From Aquipseudomonas alcaligenes (GTDB lineage Bacteria > Pseudomonadota > Gammaproteobacteria > Pseudomonadales > Pseudomonadaceae): DNA of 64,000 bases. This document shows positions 6,565 through 15,202 of this stretch, in pieces. The position numbers and the translations under genes are program-made. The stretch lies in contig NZ_QJRX01000006.1 in assembly GCF_003205495.1 (NCBI RefSeq), positions 1 through 64,000 on the forward strand, written 5' to 3'. Each line of letters begins with the position of its first letter. Position 1 is the stretch's first letter. The notes under the pieces are model-generated. The model saw nothing but the letters and a program-made list of their open reading frames with translations. It was not told the DNA's origin and made no database searches.

Positions 6565-7647
6565 ATGAAGATCGGCGTAATCGGTGGCGGCCAGCTGGGC
6601 CGCATGATGGCCCTGGCGGGCACTCCGCTGGGCATGCAGTTCGCCTTCCTCGACCCGGCCCCGGATGCCTGCGCGCAGGCCCTCGGCGAGCATATCCGCG
6701 CCGACTACGGCGACCAGGATCACCTGCGCCAGCTGGCCGACGAGGTCGACCTGGTGACTTTCGAGTTCGAGAGCGTGCCGGCCGAGACCGTCGCCTTCCT
6801 CTCCCAGTTCGTGCCGGTGTACCCGAGCGCCGAGGCGCTGCGCATCGCCCGCGACCGCTGGTTCGAGAAGTCCATGTTCAAGGACCTCGGCATCCCCACC
6901 CCGGATTTCGCCGGCGTGCAGAGCCAGGCCGACCTGGACGCCGCCGTGGCCGCCATCGGCCTGCCGGCGGTGCTCAAGACCCGTACCCTGGGCTACGACG
7001 GCAAGGGCCAGAAGGTCCTGCGCCAGCCGGCGGATGTGGTCGGCGCCTTCGCCGAGCTGGGCAGCGTGCCGTGCATCCTCGAAGGCTTCGTGCCCTTCAC
7101 CGGCGAGGTGTCGCTGGTGGCCGTGCGCGCCCGCGACGGCGAGACGCGCTTCTACCCGCTGGTGCACAACACCCATGTCGGCGGCATCCTCAACCTGTCG
7201 GTGGCCAGCACCGCGCACCCGCTGCAGGCACTGGCCGAGGACTACGTCGGCCGCGTGCTGCAGAAGCTCGACTACGTCGGCGTGCTGGCCTTCGAGTTCT
7301 TCGAGGTGGACGGCGGCCTGAAGGCCAACGAGATCGCCCCGCGCGTACACAACTCCGGGCACTGGACCATCGAAGGCGCCGAGTGCAGCCAGTTCGAGAA
7401 CCACCTGCGCGCCGTCGCCGGCCTGCCGCTGGGCTCCACCGCCAAGGTGGGCGAGAGCGCCATGCTCAACTTCATCGGCGCGGTGCCGGAGGTGAGCAAG
7501 GTGATCGCCATCGAGGACTGCCACCTGCACCACTACGGCAAGGCCTTCAAGGCCGGGCGCAAGGTCGGCCACGCCACCCTGCGCTGCAAGGATATGGCGA
7601 CCCTCAAGGCGCGCATCGCCGAGGTCGAGGCGCTGATCCGCGGCTGA
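6565..7647 (+). CDS. purK: 5-(carboxyamino)imidazole ribonucleotide synthase
   Basis: PurK uses ATP and bicarbonate to carboxylate AIR to N5-CAIR, the substrate of PurE. The 360-residue protein begins MKIGVIGGGQLGRMMALAG, typical of the N-terminal nucleotide-binding fold, and has the ATP-grasp segment KTRTLGYDGKGQKVL in the middle and the EIAPRVHNSGHWTIEGAECSQFENH active-site block. Length and start agree with the family. It is the second gene of the purEK operon. Confidence 0.97.
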   Translation: MKIGVIGGGQLGRMMALAGTPLGMQFAFLDPAPDACAQALGEHIRADYGDQDHLRQLADEVDLVTFEFESVPAETVAFLSQFVPVYPSAEALRIARDRWFEKSMFKDLGIPTPDFAGVQSQADLDAAVAAIGLPAVLKTRTLGYDGKGQKVLRQPADVVGAFAELGSVPCILEGFVPFTGEVSLVAVRARDGETRFYPLVHNTHVGGILNLSVASTAHPLQALAEDYVGRVLQKLDYVGVLAFEFFEVDGGLKANEIAPRVHNSGHWTIEGAECSQFENHLRAVAGLPLGSTAKVGESAMLNFIGAVPEVSKVIAIEDCHLHHYGKAFKAGRKVGHATLRCKDMATLKARIAEVEALIRG

Positions 7648-7732
7648 GGCCGCTACGGGGCCTGGCCTGGATCAAGAAAAGCCGCCGGGGGACGCGTTAC
7701 ACTGCGCCCCTGGCCATCGTTCTGGAGTGCCC

Positions 7733-8269
7733 ATGCTTCGCCTTGCCGCTGTTTCCCTGCTGTTGTGCTGTTCCCTGGCCCAGGCCGAGCCTCGCGAGCT
7801 GGACTGGCTGGAGCTGATGCCGCGCGAGGACCAGAAGGCCCTCGAGGCCATGCCCGAAATCAGCCACGAAACGCCCGAGGCGGCCGGCACCTTCGGTCAG
7901 CAGGGCGGCCTCAAGCAGCAGGCGCGCGACCTGCCGGCGGTGATGTACTCGAAGAAGACGGTGGCCCGCCTGGACGGCAAGGAAGTGCGCCTGGGCGGCT
8001 ACCCGGTGCCGCTGGAGAGCGATGCCGAGGGCAAGAGCACCCTGCTGTTCCTGGTGCCCTATCCGGGCGCCTGCATCCACGTGCCGCCGCCGCCGCCGAA
8101 CCAGATCGTGCTGGTGCGCTACCCCGAGGGCATCGTCCTCGACGACATCTACGCGCCGCTGTGGGTCAGCGGCACTCTGCACATTGAGCCGGTGGAGAAC
8201 GAGCTGGCCGAGGCGGTGTACGCCCTCGACGCCAGCAGCGTGCGCCTGGTCGAGGAAGACGACCTGTAG
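7733..8269 (+). CDS. DUF3299 periplasmic protein
   Basis: The product has 178 residues with a signal peptide (residues 1-19, SLAQA before EPREL). The mature part shows features of DUF3299: LDWLELMPREDQKALEAM, the RLDGKEVRLGGYPVPLE segment, FLVPYPGACIHVPPPPPNQ with a single cysteine and proline run, and the APLWVSGTLHIEP end. The biochemical role is unknown. A GTG two codons upstream is possible, but the ATG has a TGGAG six bases away. The TAG stop is the TAG of a REPIN palindrome. It probably belongs with the exporter genes downstream. Confidence 0.8.
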   Translation: MLRLAAVSLLLCCSLAQAEPRELDWLELMPREDQKALEAMPEISHETPEAAGTFGQQGGLKQQARDLPAVMYSKKTVARLDGKEVRLGGYPVPLESDAEGKSTLLFLVPYPGACIHVPPPPPNQIVLVRYPEGIVLDDIYAPLWVSGTLHIEPVENELAEAVYALDASSVRLVEEDDL

Positions 8270-8324
8270 CCCGGATGCAGTCCGGGAGCGCAGTGGCCTG
8301 GTTCCCGGATTGTCTCCGGCCTAC
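8266..8324. repeat. REPIN-like inverted REP pair, copy 1 (degenerate)
   Basis: Reads GTAGCCCGGATGCAGTCCGGG, a spacer, then CCCGGATTGTCTCCGGCCTAC. Each half is a small hairpin with a GTAG foot, as in REP sequences mobilised by RAYT proteins. Several bases deviate from copies 2-4. It overlaps the stop codon of the DUF3299 gene. Confidence 0.65.
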
Positions 8325-8424
8325 CCGAGCCGGCGTTGGAGCGGGGCTCCTCGGCACATGCGGCATCGCGTCGCTGGCGCATCCCTGCGCTCATTACCTA
8401 GGCTGAACGAACCGCCAGGTTGGG

Positions 8425-9576
8425 ATGCCGCCCATGCGCAAACTGCTGATCGTCCTTCCCGTGCTCCTGCTACTGGGCCTGCTGGCCTGGTGGTGGAGCC
8501 GGCCGCAGCCGCTGGCCGTGCGCCTGGTCACGGTCGAGCGCGGGCCGGTGGAGACGCTGGTGGCCAACACCCGCGCCGGCACCCTCAAGGCCTGCCGGCG
8601 TTCGCGGCTGTCGTTCAACCTGGGTGGCCAGGTCACCGAGCTGCTGGTCGACGAGGGCCAGCGCGTGCAGGCCGGCGAGGTGCTGCTGCGCCTGCGCCAG
8701 GACGACCGCCTGGCCCGCGTGCAGGAAGCCGAGGCGCGCCTGGCCGGGCAGCGCAACGCCCGCGAGCAGCGCTGCCGCCAGGCCAGCCTGGAGCGCCGCG
8801 ACCTCGAACGCCTGCGCCACCTGGCCGAGCGCAAGCTGGCCGCCGCCGACCGCCTGGACCAGGCCGAGACCCGCGCCAACCTGTCTGCCCTGGTCTGCAG
8901 CGCCAGCGAGGCGCAGATCGCCGAGGCTGAGGCGCAGCTGGCGCTGCAGCGCTCGCTGCTGGACCAGGCCACCCTGCGCGCGCCCTTCGCCGGCATAGTG
9001 GCGCAGATCAACGGCGAGCTGGGCGAGTACGTCACCCCTTCGCCGCCGGGCATCCCCACGCCGCCGGCGGTGGACCTGATCGACGACAGCTGCCTGTATG
9101 TCGAGGCGCCGATCGACGAGGTCGACGCCGCCCGCGTGCGCCCGGGCATGCCGGTGCGCATCGGCCTGGACGCCTTCCGCAGCCGCCACTTCGAGGGCGA
9201 GGTGACGCGCATCGCGCCCTTCGTCCGCGACCTGGAGAAGCAGGCGCGCACCGTCGACGTGGAAGTGCGCTTCGCCAGCGTGCCGCCCGAGGTGCTGCTG
9301 CTCACCGGCTACAGCGCCGACGTGGAAATCCTCCTGGAGGAAAAGGCCGAGGTGCTGCGGGTGCCCACCGAGACCCTGTTCGAGGGCGGCCGGGTGTACC
9401 GCTACGACGAGGCCGCCGGGGTGCTGCGCGAGGTGCGGGTCGATACTGGCCTGGGCAACTGGCGCTGGACCGAGATAGTCGGCGGCCTGCAGCCGGGCGA
9501 GCGCATCCTCGCCGGCCTCGACATCGAAAACCTGGCGGACGGCCTGGCAGTGCGCCCGCAGGAGGACGCGCGGTGA
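8425..9576 (+). CDS. HlyD-family periplasmic adaptor (membrane fusion protein)
   Basis: The 383-residue protein carries one N-terminal membrane helix (LLIVLPVLLLLGLLAWWW), a lipoyl/barrel-sandwich half (NLGGQVTELLVDEGQRVQAGEVLLRL), a helical hairpin of about 80 residues rich in Arg, Ala and Leu, the second lipoyl half (ATLRAPFAGIVAQINGELGEYV), and a beta-barrel region. It would link the inner-membrane ABC permeases encoded downstream to an outer-membrane channel, as MacA does for MacB. No outer-membrane factor gene is nearby. An ATG at 8434 is an alternative start. Confidence 0.85.
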   Translation: MPPMRKLLIVLPVLLLLGLLAWWWSRPQPLAVRLVTVERGPVETLVANTRAGTLKACRRSRLSFNLGGQVTELLVDEGQRVQAGEVLLRLRQDDRLARVQEAEARLAGQRNAREQRCRQASLERRDLERLRHLAERKLAAADRLDQAETRANLSALVCSASEAQIAEAEAQLALQRSLLDQATLRAPFAGIVAQINGELGEYVTPSPPGIPTPPAVDLIDDSCLYVEAPIDEVDAARVRPGMPVRIGLDAFRSRHFEGEVTRIAPFVRDLEKQARTVDVEVRFASVPPEVLLLTGYSADVEILLEEKAEVLRVPTETLFEGGRVYRYDEAAGVLREVRVDTGLGNWRWTEIVGGLQPGERILAGLDIENLADGLAVRPQEDAR

Positions 9577-9642
9577 ATACCGCGACGGCCAATACCGCTT
9601 TCCTGGGCGGACGCGCGGTGAACCGTGTAAGCGGGGCACCTG

Positions 9643-9701
9643 GTAGCCCGGATGCAATCCGGGAAGCAGGCAGGAGTGTCCCCGGATTTCATCCGGGCTA
9701 C
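9643..9701. repeat. REPIN-like inverted REP pair, copy 2
   Basis: GTAGCCCGGATGCAATCCGGG and CCCGGATTTCATCCGGGCTAC face each other across about 17 bases. The copy sits between the adaptor gene and the ATPase gene of the export operon. Confidence 0.75.
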
Positions 9702-9763
9702 CGGATGACTGCATCCATGCATGCCGCCCGTTGCCTGTTCGCCCGCCCGCGAGCCCCGGCGCC

Positions 9764-10447
9764 ATGATCCGCCTGCGTGGGGTAACGCGCTGCTTCCAGC
9801 TCGGCGAGCAGCGGGTGATGGGGCTCGATGCGGTGGACCTGGACGTGGCCGCCGGCGAGTACCTGGCGGTCACCGGCCCCTCCGGCTCGGGCAAGTCCAC
9901 CCTGCTCAACATCCTCGGCCTGCTCGATGCTCCCGACAGCGGCGAGTACTGGCTGCGCGGCGAGGCCACCGCGGCGCTGGACGAGGCGCGCCGCGCCGAG
10001 CTGCGCAGCCGCTGGATCGGCTTCGTGTTCCAGTCCTACCACCTGATCCCGCGCCTGACCGCGCGCGAGAACATCGAGCTGCCGATGCTCCTGGCCGGCA
10101 TCGAGCCGGCCGAGCGGCAGCGCCGCAGCGCGCCGCTGATCGAGCGCCTGGGCCTGGGCGACCGCCTGGCACATCGCCCCGGCGAGCTGTCCGGCGGCCA
10201 GCGCCAGCGTGTCGCCATCGCCCGCGCCATGTGCATGCAGCCGGCCCTGCTGCTGGCCGACGAGCCGACCGGCAACCTCGACAGCCAGTCCGGCGGCGAG
10301 GTGGTGGCGCTGCTCGAGGAGCTCAACCGCGAGGGACTGACCCTGCTGGTGGTGACCCATGACGCGCAGCTGTCGGCGCGCGCCGGTCGCCAGCTGGCCA
10401 TGCGCGATGGCAAGGTGGTCGAGGACCGCCGCCGGGAGCCGGCCTGA
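9764..10447 (+). CDS. ABC transporter ATP-binding protein (MacB/LolD type)
   Basis: The 227-residue ATPase has Walker A GPSGSGKST, the Q-loop FVFQSYHLIP, signature LSGGQRQR, Walker B LLLADEPTGN and an H-loop VVTHD, all intact. This subfamily powers mechanotransmitting FtsX-like permeases (MacB, LolCDE) rather than channels. The ATG at 9764 aligns with the family start; an upstream in-frame GTG would run into intergenic sequence. Its stop and the next ATG share one base (TGATG), so it is coupled to the first permease gene. Confidence 0.9.
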   Translation: MIRLRGVTRCFQLGEQRVMGLDAVDLDVAAGEYLAVTGPSGSGKSTLLNILGLLDAPDSGEYWLRGEATAALDEARRAELRSRWIGFVFQSYHLIPRLTARENIELPMLLAGIEPAERQRRSAPLIERLGLGDRLAHRPGELSGGQRQRVAIARAMCMQPALLLADEPTGNLDSQSGGEVVALLEELNREGLTLLVVTHDAQLSARAGRQLAMRDGKVVEDRRREPA

Positions 10448-11658
10448 TGCGCGCCGCCGATGCCCTCGGCCTGTGGCTCGGCGCCCTGCGCGGGCACCGC
10501 TCGCGCAGCCTGATGCTGCTGCTGGCGGTGGGCATCGGGGTGGTCGCGGTGAACCTGCTGACCGGCCTCGGCGAGGGCGCGCGCACCTACATCCTCGGCG
10601 AGTTCGCCGTGCTCGGGCGCAACACCCTGATCGTCCTGCCCGGGCGCAAGGAAACCAGCGGCGGCATGCCGCCGATCACCGGCCTGGCGCCGCGCGACCT
10701 GACCCTGCAGGACGCCCAGGCCATCGCCCGCCTGCCCAGCGTGCTGCGGGTGGCGCCGCTGCAGGCCGGGCAGGTCGAGGTCAGCGTCGGCAACCGCAAC
10801 CGCGAGGCCTTCACCCTCGGCACCAGCCACGAGTTCTTCGCCATCCGCCAGCTTCAGGTCAGCCAGGGCCAGGCCCTGCCGGCACTGCACTTCGACGAGG
10901 CGCGGGCGGTCTGCGTGATCGGCGCCAAGCTGCGCCGCGAGCTGTTCGGCAACGCCCCGGCGCTGGGTCAGTGGCTGCGTGCCGGCGACCGCCGCTTCCG
11001 CGTGGTCGGCATCCTCGCCGAGCGCGGCGAGTCGCTGGGCATGGACTTCGGCGAGATGCTGATCATCCCGGTGGCCAGCGCGCAGACCCTGTTCGACCGC
11101 GAGGGGCTGTTCCGCGTGTTCGCCGAGCTGCGCGGGCCGCACCTGCTGGCCAGTGGCAAGGAGCAGATCCGCGCGACCATCCGCGAGCGCCACGAGGGCG
11201 AGGACGACATCACCCTGATCGGCCAGGACGCCATGCTCGCCGCCTTCGCCGACATCCTCCGCGCCCTGACCTTGGCACTGGCCGGCATCGCCGCCATCAG
11301 CCTGCTGGTGGCGGGCATCCTGATCATGAACGTGACCTGGATTTCGGTGAGCCAGCGCACCGCCGAGATCGGCCTGCTCAAGGCCATCGGCGCCACCTCC
11401 GCGCAGGTGCGCCTGCTATTCCTCGGCGAGGCCACGCTGCTGGCCCTGGCCGGCGCCGTCGCCGGGCTGCTGCTGGGCGAGGCGCTGCTGTGGGCGGGGC
11501 GGCGCCTGTGGGACTTCCCCCTGTATGCGCCCTGGTGGGCCGGTGCCAGTGCCCTCGGCCTGGCGCTGCTCACCGCTCTGCTGTTCGCCTGGCTGCCGGC
11601 CAGCCGCGCCGCCGCCATGCAACCGGTGGACGCCCTGCGTCCGCAGGCGGCGCGCTGA
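10447..11658 (+). CDS. FtsX/MacB-type ABC permease, first
   Basis: The protein has 403 residues with the MacB layout: an N-terminal helix (LMLLLAVGIGVVAVNLL), a periplasmic core domain of about 200 residues (RVVGILAERGESLGMDFGEM), and an FtsX domain with three C-terminal membrane helices, including IGLLKAIGATSAQVRLLFLGEA, the usual coupling segment. It is translationally coupled to the ATPase. A second, similar permease gene follows after a REPIN, suggesting a heterodimer as in LolC/LolE rather than a MacB homodimer. Confidence 0.88.
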   Translation: MRAADALGLWLGALRGHRSRSLMLLLAVGIGVVAVNLLTGLGEGARTYILGEFAVLGRNTLIVLPGRKETSGGMPPITGLAPRDLTLQDAQAIARLPSVLRVAPLQAGQVEVSVGNRNREAFTLGTSHEFFAIRQLQVSQGQALPALHFDEARAVCVIGAKLRRELFGNAPALGQWLRAGDRRFRVVGILAERGESLGMDFGEMLIIPVASAQTLFDREGLFRVFAELRGPHLLASGKEQIRATIRERHEGEDDITLIGQDAMLAAFADILRALTLALAGIAAISLLVAGILIMNVTWISVSQRTAEIGLLKAIGATSAQVRLLFLGEATLLALAGAVAGLLLGEALLWAGRRLWDFPLYAPWWAGASALGLALLTALLFAWLPASRAAAMQPVDALRPQAAR

Positions 11659-11676
11659 TGGGCGCGGGGAAGAAGC

Positions 11677-11738
11677 GTAGCCCGGATGCAATCCGGGGCC
11701 TGGCCGGCAGCTCTGCTCCCGGATTGCATCCGGGCTAC
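11677..11738. repeat. REPIN-like inverted REP pair, copy 3
   Basis: GTAGCCCGGATGCAATCCGGG and CCCGGATTGCATCCGGGCTAC are separated by about 20 bases, between the two permease genes. Confidence 0.75.
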
Positions 11739-11751
11739 ACCGCAGCACTCT

Positions 11752-11771
11752 CTCTCCCATTCATGGGAGAG
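11752..11771. repeat. CTCTCC-type palindrome beside REPIN copy 3
   Basis: CTCTCCCAT, TC, ATGGGAGAG: perfect 9-bp arms, 13 bases after the REPIN. The same neighbour relation is seen at 58502-58616. Confidence 0.65.
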
Positions 11772-11794
11772 GGGCGGGGCGAGGGCGGCTGGCG

Positions 11795-12994
11795 ATGATG
11801 CGCCTGCAGGACGGCTTCGCCCTGACCGCCTCGGCGCTCACCAGCCGGCCACTGCGCAGCCTGCTGACCCTGCTCGGGGTGGCCATCGGCATCGCCTCGG
11901 TGGCGCTGCTCACCGCCATCGGCGAGGGCCTGCGCGGCTACGTGCTGGACAACTTCTCGCAGTTCGGCACGCGGATCATCGCCATCCACCCGGGCAAGAC
12001 CCAGACCGGCGGCCTCGGCGGCATCCTCAGCAGCGTACGCCCGCTCAGCCTGGCCGATGCCGACGCCCTGCGCCGGCTGCCGCATGTCGAGGCGGTGGTG
12101 CCGCTGATCCAGGGCGCCGGCGATATCCAGTACGGCCAGTTCAGCCGCAGCAGCGACATCTTCGGCGCCGGCCACCAGCTGGCCCAGGCCTGGCACTTCC
12201 GCCTGGCCCTCGGCCAGTTCCTGCCGCCGACGCGCGACGGCCGCTCGCCGCCCTACGCGGTGCTCGGCCACAAGCTGCGTGCCGAGCTGTTCGGCGAGGC
12301 CAACCCGCTGGGCCAGCTGGTGCGCATCGGCGGGACGCGCTTCCGGGTGATCGGGGTGATGGAAGAGAAGGGCCAGCTGCTCGGCTTCGACCTCGACGAC
12401 ATCGCCTACATCCCGGTGGACTGGGCCCAGGCCCTGTTCAATCGCGAGGGGCTGATGGAGATCGACGTGGTGTTCGGCCCCGGCACCGCCTCGGCGCCGA
12501 TGGCCGAGCGCATCCGCGCGCTGCTGATCGAGCGCCACGGCATGGAGGACTTCAACCTGACCACCCAGGACGACATGCTGGCCAGCCTGGGGCGCATCCT
12601 CGCCGTGCTCACCTACGCCATTGCCGCGCTCGGCGGGGTGTCGCTGCTGGTCGGCGCGGTGGGCATCCTCACCATCATGACCACCACGGTGGGCGAGCGC
12701 ACCGCCGAGATCGGCCTGCTGCGCGCCATCGGCGCGAGCCCGCGGCAGGTGCTCGGCCTGTTCCTCGCCGAGGCCACCCTGCTGTCGCTGGCCGGCGGCC
12801 TGCTCGGCCTGTTGCTGATGGCGCTGCTGCTCGGCCTGCTGCACCTGGCCGCGCCCGACCTGCCGCTGGCGCTGCGCCCGGCCTTCCTGCTGCTGGCGCT
12901 GCTGCTCGCCGCGCTGATCGGCATGCTCGCCGGCCTGGCCCCGGCGCGTGCGGCGGCGCGCCTGCATCCGGTGCAGGCGCTTCGCGGGGAGTGA
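11795..12994 (+). CDS. FtsX/MacB-type ABC permease, second
   Basis: A 399-residue permease built like the preceding one: N-terminal helix (LLTLLGVAIGIASVALLTAIG), a periplasmic core domain with RFRVIGVMEEKGQLLGFDLDD, and a C-terminal FtsX domain (MTTTVGERTAEIGLLRAIGASP) ending in three membrane helices. It is recognisably homologous to, but clearly distinct from, the first permease, supporting a heterodimeric exporter. It ends the operon; the convergent TRAP genes follow. The transported substrate is unknown. Confidence 0.88.
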   Translation: MMRLQDGFALTASALTSRPLRSLLTLLGVAIGIASVALLTAIGEGLRGYVLDNFSQFGTRIIAIHPGKTQTGGLGGILSSVRPLSLADADALRRLPHVEAVVPLIQGAGDIQYGQFSRSSDIFGAGHQLAQAWHFRLALGQFLPPTRDGRSPPYAVLGHKLRAELFGEANPLGQLVRIGGTRFRVIGVMEEKGQLLGFDLDDIAYIPVDWAQALFNREGLMEIDVVFGPGTASAPMAERIRALLIERHGMEDFNLTTQDDMLASLGRILAVLTYAIAALGGVSLLVGAVGILTIMTTTVGERTAEIGLLRAIGASPRQVLGLFLAEATLLSLAGGLLGLLLMALLLGLLHLAAPDLPLALRPAFLLLALLLAALIGMLAGLAPARAAARLHPVQALRGE

Positions 12995-13003
12995 AAAGCA
13001 GAA

Positions 13004-13023
13004 GGCCCGTCGTGCGACGGGCC
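13004..13023 (-). terminator. hairpin between convergent permease and TRAP genes
   Basis: GGCCCGTCG, TG, CGACGGGCC. On the minus strand the stem is followed by TTCTGCTTTT, so it best fits termination of the TRAP permease transcript. Confidence 0.6.
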
Positions 13024-13030
13024 CTCCGGG

Positions 13031-14407
13031 TCACTTGCCGTAGACCTGCTCCGGCAGCCAGGTGATCAGCTGTGGCCAGAAGTAGGCGACCACCAGCATC
13101 AGCAGCTGGATGGCGATGAAGGGCACCACTCCCCTGTACATCACCATGGTGCTGACCGACTTCGGCGTGACCCCGCGCAGGTAGAACAGCGAGAAGCCGA
13201 ATGGCGGGGTGAGGAAGGAGGTCTGCAGGTTCAGCGCGATCATCACGCCCAGCCAGATCGGGTCCAGGCCCATGGCCAGCAGCACCGGCCCGACGATCGG
13301 CACCACCACGAAGATGATCTCGATGAAGTCGAGGATGAAGCCGAGCAGGAAGATCACCAGCATCACCAGGAAGAAGGCGCCGAGTACGCCCCCGGGCAGC
13401 TGGGCGAACACGTCCTCGATCAGCACCTCGCCGCCGAAGCCACGGAACACCAGGGAGAACAGCGAGGCGCCGATCAGGATGAGGAACACCATGGCGCTGA
13501 TTTCGGTGGTGCCGTAGGCCACTTCCTTGAGCTGGGTGAAGTTCAGTTGGCGCTTGCCGATGGCCAGCAGCATGGCGCCCACCGCACCCAGGGCGGCGGC
13601 CTCGGTGGGAGTGGCGTAGCCGGCCAGGATCGAGCCGAGCACGGCGGCGATCAGCACCAGCGGCGGCACCAGGGCGGCGAACAGCTTGCCCCACTCGATC
13701 GGGCCCAGCTCTTCCTGCGGCAGCGCCGGCAGCTTCTTCGGCTGCACGATGGCGATGATGATCAGGTAGACGATGTACAGGCCGACCAGCACCAGGCCGG
13801 GGATCAGCGCGCCGACGAAGAGGTCGCCGACCGACACGGTCTTGGGCGAGAACACGCCGAGCTTGAGCTGCGCCTGCTGATAGGCGCTGGACATCACGTC
13901 GCCCAGCAGCACCAGGATGATCGACGGCGGGATGATCTGCCCCAGGGTACCGGTGGCGGCCAGGGTGCCGGTGGCGATGGCCGGGTCGTAGCCGCGCCGC
14001 AGCATGGTCGGCAGGGCCAGCAGGCCCATGGTCACCACGGTGGCGCCGACGATGCCGGTGCTGGCGGCGAGCAGCGCGCCGACCACGCACACGGAGATCG
14101 CCAGGCCGCCGCGCAGGGTGCCGAACAGCCGCGACATGGACTCCAGCAGGTCTTCCGCCACCCTGGACTTCTCCAGCATCACGCCCATGAACACGAACAG
14201 CGGCACGGCCAGCATGGTCTGGTTGTTCATGATGCCGAACAGGCGGTTGGGCAGGGCGTGCAGGTAGCCGCCGTCGAAGGTGCCGGTGGCCATGCCGATG
14301 CCGGCGAACAGCAGGGATACGCCGCCCAGGGTGAAGGCCACCGGGTAGCCGGCCATCAGGGCCAGGCAGATGCTGACGAACAGCAGGATCGCCATCAACT
14401 CAGCCAT
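13031..14407 (-). CDS. TRAP transporter large permease (DctM type)
   Basis: This 458-residue integral membrane protein is the sodium-coupled transport subunit of a tripartite ATP-independent transporter. It has the many hydrophobic segments of DctM (about 12), an N-terminal MAELMAILLFVSICLALMAG helix, and conserved stretches such as FVFMGVMLEKSRVAEDLL and TGTLAATGTLGQIIPPSI. It overlaps the small-permease gene by eight bases. The cognate binding protein is divergently encoded at 15203. Confidence 0.92.
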   Translation of the reverse strand: MAELMAILLFVSICLALMAGYPVAFTLGGVSLLFAGIGMATGTFDGGYLHALPNRLFGIMNNQTMLAVPLFVFMGVMLEKSRVAEDLLESMSRLFGTLRGGLAISVCVVGALLAASTGIVGATVVTMGLLALPTMLRRGYDPAIATGTLAATGTLGQIIPPSIILVLLGDVMSSAYQQAQLKLGVFSPKTVSVGDLFVGALIPGLVLVGLYIVYLIIIAIVQPKKLPALPQEELGPIEWGKLFAALVPPLVLIAAVLGSILAGYATPTEAAALGAVGAMLLAIGKRQLNFTQLKEVAYGTTEISAMVFLILIGASLFSLVFRGFGGEVLIEDVFAQLPGGVLGAFFLVMLVIFLLGFILDFIEIIFVVVPIVGPVLLAMGLDPIWLGVMIALNLQTSFLTPPFGFSLFYLRGVTPKSVSTMVMYRGVVPFIAIQLLMLVVAYFWPQLITWLPEQVYGK

Positions 14408-14942
14408 GCTTCACCTCCGGCGCGGGCAGCTTGCCGGCGAGGATGTAGCCGTAGCGGATCAGCTCGGCCAGGCTCTGCAGCACCAGGCTGACCACCAGCA
14501 CCAGGATGATGGTCTTCTGCAGGTAGACGAAGGCCAGGCCGCCGGACTCGCCGGACTTCTCCAGGGTCGACCAGGAGGCGGTCACGTAGTCCCAGCTGTT
14601 CCAGCCGAGGAACAGGCAGAAGGGCAGGAGGAACAGCAGGTTGCCGAGGATCTCCACCAGCGCCTGCCGGCGCCCGGAGAACTTCTGGTAGAAGATATCC
14701 ACGCGCACGTGGCCGCCGCGCTGCAGGGTCCAGGCGGCGGCGCCCATGAACACCAGGGCGTGGGCGTACATCACCAGCTCCTGCAGGGCGGTGGCGCCGA
14801 TGCCGAAGCCGTAGCGCAGCACCACCACCACGGCGGTGCCGAGCACGAGGAACAGGGTCAGCCAGGCGCAGGCCCGGCCCAGGGCGGCATTCACGGCGTT
14901 GAACGCCTGGGCGATGCCGAGTAGCGGGGGAGTGGTGGACAT
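14400..14942 (-). CDS. TRAP transporter small permease (DctQ type)
   Basis: The 180-residue protein has the four membrane helices of DctQ subunits, including LFLVLGTAVVVVLRYGF and the QTIILVLVVSLVLQSLAELIRY-like C-terminal helix (observed as KTIILVLVVSLVLQSLAE). The motif WTLQRGGHVRVDIFY between helices is characteristic. It pairs with the large permease encoded immediately downstream with overlapping reading frames. Confidence 0.92.
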   Translation of the reverse strand: MSTTPPLLGIAQAFNAVNAALGRACAWLTLFLVLGTAVVVVLRYGFGIGATALQELVMYAHALVFMGAAAWTLQRGGHVRVDIFYQKFSGRRQALVEILGNLLFLLPFCLFLGWNSWDYVTASWSTLEKSGESGGLAFVYLQKTIILVLVVSLVLQSLAELIRYGYILAGKLPAPEVKHG

Positions 14943-15202
14943 CGTAGGTCCTTCTTGTTATCAGCGTGGGCAAGGCGTTGGCCGCTGGTGGCGGCGTTCT
15001 GCTGCACGGGGCAGGCGGCGATTCTGGCAGCAGGCATGTGCGCGCAGCAATCTCACTACGACTTTAGTCGAAGCGGCTAGGCTTGAGAGTCGGCAACCCC
15101 TAAGGTTATGGGGCTCAGTCCGACCCGGGCGATCCTCTGGTCAGACCATTTTCACTTCGGCGCGATGGCGCCGCGGGGCATTACAACAATAAGGAGTCTT
15201 GC

